Source: Actinomycetota bacterium (GTDB lineage: Bacteria > Actinomycetota > Actinomycetes > Mycobacteriales > Mycobacteriaceae). Taken from it: a DNA stretch of 5,998 nucleotides. The position numbers were made by a program, and so were the translations under genes. The notes below the pieces were generated by a model that saw nothing but the letters and a program-made list of their open reading frames with translations, was not told the DNA's origin and searched no databases. Location of the stretch: the NCBI GenBank assembly GCA_005789055.1, contig SYAA01000068.1:1-5998 (forward strand), in the 5' to 3' direction. Below, in pieces: positions 1-5,998 of this stretch. Numbering within the stretch: the first letter of the stretch is position 1; every line of letters begins with the position of its first letter.

Positions 1-89
1 GCGGCTTCTTCGGCGGAGATGAGGTTCTGGAAGTACTGCCGGAATTCGGCTTGCAGTTGCCGTTGCTCGGGTGTCAGTTCGATGTACAT
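1..89 (-). CDS. fadE29: FadE29 (ChsE2), acyl-CoA dehydrogenase subunit, N-terminus only
   Basis: Partial gene; the remainder lies beyond the left edge. The 29 complete codons begin MYIELTPEQRQLQAEFRQYF, which matches the FadE29 N-terminus as I remember it and is the typical first helix of an acyl-CoA dehydrogenase. The ATG (87-89) is preceded by GGAG at 94-97, four bases away, which fixes the start. The gene overlaps the 3' end of fadE28 by 16 bp in another frame, so the two subunits are probably translationally coupled. In M. tuberculosis FadE28 and FadE29 form an alpha2beta2 enzyme that dehydrogenates 3-oxo-4-pregnene-20-carboxyl-CoA in the last beta-oxidation cycle of the cholesterol side chain. 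The catalytic part of this subunit is not visible here. The identification rests on the short match plus gene order. Confidence 0.9.
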   Translation of the reverse strand, partial: MYIELTPEQRQLQAEFRQYFQNLISAEEA

Positions 90-1093
90 TGCGCTCCAAC
101 CAGTTCCAGACGGTGAGCTGGCCCGCCCAACAGGCGAGTCAGATCCTTGATCGATGAGTAGTACCGATGCATGGGATAGGTGACATCCATTCCCATCCCG
201 CCGTGCAAATGATGACAGATCTGCATCGTCGGCGGTGCCTCCGAGGTCAGCCAGTACCCCAGCACGTCGAGATCAGTGTCGGCGTCGCGTCCTTCAGCCA
301 ACCGCCAGATCACCGACGTCGAGATCAGATCCAGGGTTCGCGAGGCGATGTAGATCTCAGCAAGTTGCGCGGAGACAGCCTGGAACGTGGCCAGCGGCCT
401 GCCGAACTGGTGGCGGTTCGCGACGTAGTCGGCGGTCAACCGCACCGCGCCAGCGACCAATCCGGCCGCGTACGCCCCGACCGTGCCGAGCACCAACTGG
501 TTGACCCGGTGCGCCGTCGAGCCCTCGAGCACCGCATCGGAATCGACGGCCACGTCGGAGAACGTGACGGCGTATTCAGCCGCCCCGGTTGATGACGGCG
601 TCGGGATCAGGCGTACACCATCGGCTTTGGGCGAGACCATCACGGCGCCGTTGTCAGTGGTGACCACAATCCAGATCGCCTGCTCGGCGTAGGGAACCGC
701 GACCTTGGTGCCGTTGAGCCGACCGCGGACCAGCGTTGTCGCGGGGCGGTCGGGGAGCGCCGCACCCGGCTCGTTGAGCGCCGCGGTCAAGATCGCGCCG
801 TTGGCAACACCATCACAGAAACGGCCCTGCTGCGACTCGTCAGCCAAGTCCAGCAGCGGCACAAGGCCCAGGCCGAGGGTGGCCAGCGCCGGTGAAATCG
901 TCGCGTGCCTACCGATCTCGGTCAGAGCGGTCGCGATCTCCGGCAGACCCACGCCGTCGCCACCCAGGCTTTCCGGCACGCCGAGCGCGGTGACACCGCC
1001 GGAAACCAAAGCTTCCCAGGAGTTTTCGCGATCAAGCACGGTGCGGACCACATCGGCGACAGCCTGTTGCTCCGGTTCGGGAGTGAAGTCCAC
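74..1093 (-). CDS. fadE28: FadE28 (ChsE1), acyl-CoA dehydrogenase partner subunit
   Basis: This 339-residue protein has the length I recall for M. tuberculosis FadE28. It shows acyl-CoA dehydrogenase features: an N-terminal helical region, a middle domain around residues 100-190, the NRHQFGRPLATFQ motif (226-238) that contacts FAD, and HLHGGMGMD (295-303) near the C-terminus. The usual catalytic glutamate before the YP of the C-terminal motif is replaced by Thr305, and I see no replacement glutamate in the helix before the RHQFG motif. This fits a non-catalytic partner whose sister subunit FadE29 supplies the base. The family role is dehydrogenation of the C22 steroid CoA ester. The start is GTG (1091-1093), supported by a perfect AGGAGG at 1100-1105. 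It lies 11 bp after cyp125 and overlaps fadE29 by 16 bp, so the three genes form one operon. Confidence 0.93.
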   Translation of the reverse strand: MDFTPEPEQQAVADVVRTVLDRENSWEALVSGGVTALGVPESLGGDGVGLPEIATALTEIGRHATISPALATLGLGLVPLLDLADESQQGRFCDGVANGAILTAALNEPGAALPDRPATTLVRGRLNGTKVAVPYAEQAIWIVVTTDNGAVMVSPKADGVRLIPTPSSTGAAEYAVTFSDVAVDSDAVLEGSTAHRVNQLVLGTVGAYAAGLVAGAVRLTADYVANRHQFGRPLATFQAVSAQLAEIYIASRTLDLISTSVIWRLAEGRDADTDLDVLGYWLTSEAPPTMQICHHLHGGMGMDVTYPMHRYYSSIKDLTRLLGGPAHRLELVGAQCTSN

Positions 1094-1099
1094 CCGATG

Positions 1100-1105
1100 C
1101 CTCCT
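1100..1105 (-). promoter_or_regulatory. Ribosome binding site of fadE28, sharing a base with the cyp125 stop codon
   Basis: AGGAGG lies six bases before the GTG start of fadE28 and decides that start. Its first A is the last base of the cyp125 TAA stop (reading TAAGGAGG), so a ribosome ending cyp125 sits on the fadE28 initiation signal. This arrangement favours re-initiation and balanced synthesis. Confidence 0.85.
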
Positions 1106-2361
1106 TAGTTAGCGGCCGAGACCGACGACGAGCCGGTGTAATCGACCTGCCAGTGCTTGATACCGTTGAGCCAGCCTGAACGCAGCCGTTCCGGCGTGCC
1201 GATCGGAGTGAGGTCCGGCATCTGGTCGGCCACCGCATTGAAGATCATGTTGATGGTCATCCGGGCCAGATTCGCTCCGATACAGAAATGCACTCCGGTT
1301 CCGCCGAATCCGACGTGCGGGTTGGGGTCACGGAGAATGTTGAACGAGTGCGGATCGTCGAACACCTCATCGTCGAAGTTCGCAGAGCGGTAGAACATCA
1401 CCACCCGTTGGCCCGCCTTGATTTCGACCCCGGACAGTTCGGTGTCAACCAACGCGGTGCGCTGAAAAGCCGTGACCGGCGTGGCCCAGCGGACGATCTC
1501 GTCGGCCGCGGTCACGGGTCGCTCCCTCTTGTAGAGCTCCCACTGATCCGGATTTTCGGTGAACGCGATCATCCCGTGGGTGATTGAGTTTCGGGTGGTC
1601 TCACTGCCGGCAACGGCGAGCATCAGGACGAAGAAGGCGAACTCGTCGTCAGTCAGTTTCTCGCCGTCGACATCGGCGTTGATCAGCGCGGTGACGATGT
1701 CGTCGCCGGGTTCCCGGCCCTTCAACTCGGCCATCTGCATGGCATAGCCGAGCATCTCCATCGAGGACGTCCTGCCGTCGACGTGGGCGAATTCCGGGTC
1801 CTCATTGCCGGTCATTTCGTTGGTCCAGCGGAACAACTGGTCGCGATCCTCCTGCGGCACACCGAGAAGCCCGGCAATGGCCTGCAGCGGCAACTCGCAT
1901 GCCACCTGCTCGACGAAGTCTCCCCGGCCAGACGAGGCCGCACTCTTAATGATGTTCTCCGCCCGCTGCTGCAGCTCTTCGCGCAAACGACCGATGGCAC
2001 GCGGCGTGAAGCCCCGCGAGATGATCCGACGCAGCCGGTCGTGGTGGGCACCGTCCATATTGATCAGGATCACCGACTGCATGTCGATGTCCTCGCGGGC
2101 GATGTCGTCGGCGAACTGAGGCAGGGCGGTGTTGGGGCCGCTGGCGTAGATGTCGTTTCGACGCGACACCTCTTTGACGTCCCGGTGCCTGGTGACCGCC
2201 CAGTAACCGCCGTCGTTGAATCCGCCCTTTCCGATCTGTTGCTCACACCACCAGACTGGAGCGGTTCGGCGCAGTTCGGCGAGTTCGTCGATGGGCAACC
2301 CCTTCACGCAGAGATCCGGGTCCAGAAAATCAAGACCCGGTGGAATGTTGGGGGTTGGCAT
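1105..2361 (-). CDS. cyp125: CYP125, steroid C26/C27 monooxygenase (cytochrome P450)
   Basis: This 418-residue P450 closely follows M. tuberculosis CYP125A1 as I remember it. The landmarks are in order: I-helix AGSETT (251-256), K-helix ExxR (Glu288-Arg291), and the heme loop FGGTGVHFCIG (352-362) with Cys360 as the thiolate ligand. The enzyme hydroxylates, and carries on to the carboxylic acid, the terminal side-chain carbon of cholesterol or cholest-4-en-3-one, making the substrate for CoA activation and beta-oxidation. It needs ferredoxin and reductase partners, none of which are visible here. The ATG start is firm: an in-frame TGA lies at 2365-2367 just upstream, and GAGGAG sits at 2372-2377. 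The N-terminus is therefore about 15 residues shorter than the annotated M. tuberculosis protein. It is first in a minus-strand operon with fadE28 and fadE29, divergent from fadA5. Confidence 0.96.
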   Translation of the reverse strand: MPTPNIPPGLDFLDPDLCVKGLPIDELAELRRTAPVWWCEQQIGKGGFNDGGYWAVTRHRDVKEVSRRNDIYASGPNTALPQFADDIAREDIDMQSVILINMDGAHHDRLRRIISRGFTPRAIGRLREELQQRAENIIKSAASSGRGDFVEQVACELPLQAIAGLLGVPQEDRDQLFRWTNEMTGNEDPEFAHVDGRTSSMEMLGYAMQMAELKGREPGDDIVTALINADVDGEKLTDDEFAFFVLMLAVAGSETTRNSITHGMIAFTENPDQWELYKRERPVTAADEIVRWATPVTAFQRTALVDTELSGVEIKAGQRVVMFYRSANFDDEVFDDPHSFNILRDPNPHVGFGGTGVHFCIGANLARMTINMIFNAVADQMPDLTPIGTPERLRSGWLNGIKHWQVDYTGSSSVSAAN

Positions 2362-2371
2362 GGCTCAGCGA

Positions 2372-2377
2372 CTCCTC
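2372..2377 (-). promoter_or_regulatory. Ribosome binding site of cyp125
   Basis: GAGGAG lies ten bases before the ATG at 2361. The spacing is slightly long but the match is strong, and the stop codon just upstream of the ATG leaves no longer alternative. Its presence means cyp125 has a leadered mRNA, unlike the divergent fadA5. Confidence 0.7.
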
Positions 2378-2379
2378 TA

Positions 2380-2393
2380 TATGACGTGATCTA
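2380..2393. promoter_or_regulatory. Possible second, degenerate KstR-like site near cyp125
   Basis: TATGACGTGATCTA matches six of the eight fixed positions of the KstR pattern TnnAACnnGTTnnA. It also shares ACGTG followed by TCTAG with the perfect site near fadA5, differing by one base inside that core. It lies 19 bp upstream of the cyp125 ATG, next to the ribosome binding site, and could let KstR act on cyp125 separately. The pattern is recalled from the literature; whether this weak copy is bound is inference. Confidence 0.4.
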
Positions 2394-2451
2394 GTCCCAG
2401 TAAAACACGGCTCCACCGCAGACGAAAGGCACAGCGGCATCCTCGCTTGTC

Positions 2452-2457
2452 AGAGTA
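2452..2457 (-). promoter_or_regulatory. Candidate -10 element for the cyp125 operon
   Basis: TACTCT on the minus strand fits the mycobacterial TANNNT -10 pattern. It lies directly beside the perfect KstR operator, as expected if one operator represses both divergent promoters. It would place the start of transcription near 2445 and give a leader of about 85 bases. I see no clear -35 hexamer, so the assignment is tentative. Confidence 0.35.
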
Positions 2458-2458
2458 A

Positions 2459-2472
2459 TGGAACGTGTTCTA
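2459..2472. promoter_or_regulatory. KstR operator in the cyp125-fadA5 divergent promoter
   Basis: TGGAACGTGTTCTA matches every fixed position of the published KstR pattern TnnAACnnGTTnnA. KstR is the TetR-family repressor of cholesterol side-chain and A/B-ring genes, released by a steroid CoA thioester. The site lies 10 bp upstream of the fadA5 start codon and overlaps its proposed promoter, so repression by blocking RNA polymerase is likely. An operator between these same two genes is expected from the KstR regulon in M. tuberculosis and M. smegmatis. Confidence 0.88.
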
Positions 2473-2473
2473 G

Positions 2474-4104
<1,631 letters not shown>

Positions 4105-4118
4105 CCCAACCGTCGCCG

Positions 4119-4140
4119 AGCGTCGCGCTGGAGTGACGTT
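4119..4140. repeat. Imperfect hairpin, first copy of a tandem palindrome
   Basis: An eight-pair stem (4119-4126 with 4133-4140, two G-T wobbles) encloses the six-base loop GCTGGA. It starts 15 bases after the ddn stop. It resembles the next hairpin, offset by exactly 30 bp, and shares CGAG, GTCGC, CTGG and GAC with it. It may be a decayed copy or assist termination of the fadA5-ddn transcript. Confidence 0.5.
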
Positions 4141-4145
4141 GGGAT

Positions 4146-4173
4146 TCGAGTGTCGCTCTGGTGCGACACTCGA
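4146..4173. terminator. Perfect 11-bp hairpin between convergent genes, probable bidirectional terminator
   Basis: TCGAGTGTCGC (4146-4156) pairs perfectly with GCGACACTCGA (4163-4173) across the six-base loop TCTGGT. It sits between the 3' ends of ddn (4104) and the short-chain dehydrogenase (4182), where a terminator for both strands is expected. No T tract follows on either side, as is usual for proposed mycobacterial hairpin terminators. It could instead be a dispersed intergenic palindrome without a termination role. Confidence 0.6.
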
Positions 4174-4181
4174 CGCAAGCC

Positions 4182-5087
4182 TCAGGCGCCGTAGACCGGG
4201 ACCGGCGGCCGGCCCTCAGCAAGCAGGGTTCGCACCACGGGGCCGAGTTCACCGGGTTCCCAGCGGGCGCCCTTGTCCACCTCGGCGCCGTGCTGCCATC
4301 CTTCGGCGGCCCGGATGATGCCGCCCTCGACCTCGAACACCCGGCCGGTGACATCGCGGGATTCGACGCTGCCCAGCCACACCACCAGGGGTGAGATGTT
4401 CTCCGGCGCCATCGCATCGAAATCCTTGTCCTGCGTTGACATCATGTCGGCGAAGACAGTTTCGGTCATCCGAGTACGCGCCGACGGCGCAATCGCGTTG
4501 ACGGTGACGCCGTAGCGGCCCATCTCGGCGGCCGCCACCAGGGTCAGCGCGGCGATGCCGGCCTTGGCTGCGCTGTAGTTGCCCTGCCCGACGCTGCCCT
4601 GCAGTCCGGCGCCGGAACTGGTGTTGATGATCCGGGCGTCAACCGCCTTGCCCTCCTTCGCAAGTGCCCGCCAGTAGGCGGCGGCATGCCGGGTGGTGGC
4701 GAAGTGCCCCTTGAGGTGCACGGCGACGACGGCGTCGAACTCCTCCTCGCTGGTGTTGGCGATCATCCGGTCCCGCACGATGCCGGCGTTATTGACGAGG
4801 ACATCGAGTCCGCCGAAGGTGTCGACGGCGGTCTGAATCAGCCCGGCGGCCTCGTCCCAATCAGCCACGTTCGCGCCACTGGTGACGGCTTCCCCACCGG
4901 CGGAAACGATTTCGTCGACAACGCCCTGCGCGGCGCTACCCCCGCCGGCCGGCGAACCATCCAGTCCGACACCGATGTCGTTGACCACCACTCGCGCGCC
5001 CTCCGCGGCGAAAGCCAGGGCGTGTGCACGCCCGATCCCGCCGCCGGCGCCGGTGACGATGACAACCCGACCGTCGAGCAATCCCAT
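4182..5087 (-). CDS. Short-chain dehydrogenase, Rv3548c-like, related to 3-hydroxyacyl-CoA dehydrogenases
   Basis: This 301-residue SDR has a full Rossmann core: TGAGGGIG (12-19), NNAG (99-102), catalytic Ser158, and YSAAK (171-175) with Tyr171 and Lys175. Asp37 at the end of the second strand (VVVND) indicates NAD preference. The VVVNDIG stretch and the roughly 50-residue C-terminal extension resemble the (3R)-hydroxyacyl-CoA dehydrogenase part of peroxisomal multifunctional enzyme type 2, so a hydroxyacyl-CoA of steroid origin is a plausible substrate. Its M. tuberculosis counterpart belongs to the KstR2 regulon for C/D-ring (HIP) degradation; I know of no firmly proven reaction. The ATG start is set by AGGAGA at 5095-5100. 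It is second in a two-gene operon, 11 bp after the Rv3549c-like gene. Confidence 0.92.
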   Translation of the reverse strand: MGLLDGRVVIVTGAGGGIGRAHALAFAAEGARVVVNDIGVGLDGSPAGGGSAAQGVVDEIVSAGGEAVTSGANVADWDEAAGLIQTAVDTFGGLDVLVNNAGIVRDRMIANTSEEEFDAVVAVHLKGHFATTRHAAAYWRALAKEGKAVDARIINTSSGAGLQGSVGQGNYSAAKAGIAALTLVAAAEMGRYGVTVNAIAPSARTRMTETVFADMMSTQDKDFDAMAPENISPLVVWLGSVESRDVTGRVFEVEGGIIRAAEGWQHGAEVDKGARWEPGELGPVVRTLLAEGRPPVPVYGA

Positions 5088-5094
5088 GGTTGAC

Positions 5095-5100
5095 TCTCCT
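5095..5100 (-). promoter_or_regulatory. Ribosome binding site overlapping the upstream stop codon
   Basis: AGGAGA lies seven bases before the ATG at 5087. It overlaps the TAG stop of the preceding dehydrogenase (reading TAGGAGAG), the same design seen between cyp125 and fadE28. It supports both the start choice and coupled translation of the dehydrogenase pair. Confidence 0.8.
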
Positions 5101-5851
5101 ATTTGTTAACGCTCGATGCGGATAAATACGGCGGCGGCTCGCCCCCACCGTGCACCGCGAGTGCGGCTCCGCTGATGTACGACGCCGCGTCCGACGCCAG
5201 AAATGCTGTAGCCCAACCAACTTCGGACGGCTGCGCTAAACGGCCCAGCGGGATGGTCGCGGCGACGGCTGCTTGCGAATCGCCGTCACCGTAAAAAAGT
5301 TCGGCCTGCTCGGTGGCGACCAGGCCAACCACCACGGCGTTCACTCGAACCTTCGGCGCCCACTCAACCGCCAGGCTGGCGGTGAGGCTGTCCACCCCGG
5401 CCTTGGCCGCACCGTAGGCGGCGGTACCCGGTGAGGGCCGGCTTCCGCTGATGCTGGAGATGGAAATGATCGACCCGCCTTGGTCCTGCCGCTGCATGAC
5501 GGCGTTGGCCGCTTGAGAAACGTGCAGCATGCCGAGCAGGTTGAGTTCGACGATCTTCTGATGGAACCTCGGCGATGCGTCGGCGGCCAACGCATAAGGC
5601 GATCCGCCGGCGTTGTTCACCACCACGTCAAGGCGGCCGTGCTCGGCGACAATGGTCTCGATGAGCACCGCCACCGCGTCGGGGTCGCGAACATCGCAGC
5701 CGTGGAACTCAAAAGGCAATCCCTCGACCGGGCGCCGCGCGCAGGTGACAACAATGGCGCCCTGACCCGCGAAGACCGCGCTGATCCCGGCGCCGACACC
5801 GCGCACACCACCGGTGACCAGAACGACGCGTCCCTGCAGACCGAGGTTCAT
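5099..5851 (-). CDS. Short-chain dehydrogenase/reductase, Rv3549c-like
   Basis: From ATG 5851 the protein has 250 residues, a normal classical SDR length. It begins MNLGLQGRVVLVTGG. The motifs are TGGVRGVG (13-20), Asp53 in the CDVRD adenine-site segment, NNAG (79-82), Ser133, and YGAAK (146-150) with Tyr146 and Lys150. Arg39-Arg40 after the second strand (CARR) suggests NADP(H), unlike its NAD-type operon partner. The reading frame stays open upstream to 5992, but that extension would cross the KstR2 operator and the start of echA20 and adds a non-SDR leader, so I reject it. The ribosome binding site is weak (GGCGG-rich). Its counterpart is in the KstR2 regulon of C/D-ring degradation; the exact reaction is not assigned to my knowledge. 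It leads a two-gene minus-strand operon. Confidence 0.9.
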   Translation of the reverse strand: MNLGLQGRVVLVTGGVRGVGAGISAVFAGQGAIVVTCARRPVEGLPFEFHGCDVRDPDAVAVLIETIVAEHGRLDVVVNNAGGSPYALAADASPRFHQKIVELNLLGMLHVSQAANAVMQRQDQGGSIISISSISGSRPSPGTAAYGAAKAGVDSLTASLAVEWAPKVRVNAVVVGLVATEQAELFYGDGDSQAAVAATIPLGRLAQPSEVGWATAFLASDAASYISGAALAVHGGGEPPPYLSASSVNK

Positions 5852-5884
5852 CTGAGAACCGCCAACCGCCTGGATCACTGTGCT

Positions 5885-5890
5885 AGCGTA
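5885..5890 (-). promoter_or_regulatory. Candidate -10 element for the dehydrogenase operon
   Basis: TACGCT on the minus strand fits TANNNT and predicts a transcription start near 5878, giving a leader of about 28 bases before ATG 5851. It lies just downstream of the KstR2 operator, so repressor would block it. No convincing -35 hexamer is visible. Confidence 0.45.
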
Positions 5891-5893
5891 CCA

Positions 5894-5907
5894 AGCAAGT
5901 GCTTGCT
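5894..5907. promoter_or_regulatory. KstR2 operator between the dehydrogenase operon and echA20
   Basis: AGCAAGTGCTTGCT matches every fixed position of the published KstR2 pattern AnCAAGnnCTTGnT, with perfectly complementary six-base arms around TG. One further A-T pair extends the palindrome. KstR2 is the TetR-family repressor of the HIP (C/D-ring) genes and is released by HIP-CoA. It lies midway in the 94-bp divergent gap, 42 bp from one start codon and 38 bp from the other, so it should control both directions. Confidence 0.9.
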
Positions 5908-5945
5908 TAGGTACTGCTGGTATCCGACCCGTCAGAAAGTGCCCC

Positions 5946-5998
5946 ATGACAATCAGCTCGCGCACCGTCGAACCCGGCATCGTCGCGGTCACGGTCGA
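5946..5998 (+). CDS. echA20: EchA20, crotonase-family steroid ring hydrolase, N-terminus only
   Basis: Only 17 full codons are present before the right edge: MTISSRTVEPGIVAVTV. The PGIVAVTV stretch matches the first beta strand of EchA20 as I remember it, and the position divergent from the Rv3549c-like gene is where echA20 lies in M. tuberculosis. EchA20 is a crotonase-fold enzyme that hydrolyses ring D of the HIEC-CoA intermediate during degradation of the last two steroid rings. The ribosome binding site is poor (AGAAAG upstream). No catalytic residue is visible, so the call depends on gene order and this short match. Confidence 0.8.
   Translation, partial: MTISSRTVEPGIVAVTV

Noticed and set aside
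705..1112. 135-codon plus-strand frame opposite fadE28
   Set aside because: It is a low-complexity Ser/Pro/Arg-rich shadow frame without domain or ribosome binding site evidence.
1783..2394. 203-codon open frame on the plus strand opposite cyp125
   Set aside because: It is antisense to a clearly real P450 gene, has no recognisable domain, and is the kind of shadow frame that GC-rich codon bias produces.
4133..4515. Several overlapping plus-strand frames at the convergent junction and over the Rv3548c-like gene
   Set aside because: They begin in the hairpin region and run antisense through a well-conserved dehydrogenase; no motif supports any of them.
5852..5992. N-terminal extension of the Rv3549c-like dehydrogenase to 297 residues
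   Set aside because: It would span the KstR2 operator, the divergent promoter and the start of echA20; the 250-residue form begins exactly as a classical SDR should.

Overview
The window reads as a chromosomal segment of a mycobacterium, or a very close mycolic-acid actinobacterium. It is GC-rich, uses GTG starts, and holds a block of steroid-catabolism genes whose order matches, from memory, the M. tuberculosis stretch Rv3543c to Rv3550. The protein sequences closely resemble what I recall of those genes but differ at many residues, so a non-tuberculous species is likely. I could not run a database search.

Layout. Positions 1-2361 (minus strand) carry cyp125, fadE28 and the first codons of fadE29, read in that order. 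The 121-bp gap at 2362-2482 is a divergent promoter region with a perfect KstR-type operator. Positions 2483-4104 (plus strand) carry fadA5 and a ddn-type F420-dependent reductase, 2 bp apart. Positions 4105-4181 form a convergent junction with two related hairpins. Positions 4182-5851 (minus strand) carry two short-chain dehydrogenases, 11 bp apart. Positions 5852-5945 form a second divergent promoter region with a perfect KstR2-type operator. The first 17 codons of echA20 follow to the window edge.

How it works together. CYP125 oxidises the terminal side-chain carbon of cholesterol/cholestenone. The FadE28-FadE29 acyl-CoA dehydrogenase and the FadA5 thiolase act in beta-oxidation of that side chain. 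The two dehydrogenases and EchA20 belong to the set that degrades the last two steroid rings (the HIP part of the pathway). The window therefore spans the border between the KstR (side chain) and KstR2 (C/D ring) regulons, which meet tail to tail at the hairpins.

I see no mobile element, CRISPR array, RNA gene or broken gene, and no evidence of an undescribed system. The most useful observations are regulatory: a predicted leaderless fadA5 promoter containing its operator, a second degenerate KstR-like site, and tandem hairpins at the regulon border. Two protein-level points also stand out: changed nitroimidazole-pocket residues in the Ddn-like protein, and the missing catalytic glutamate in FadE28.
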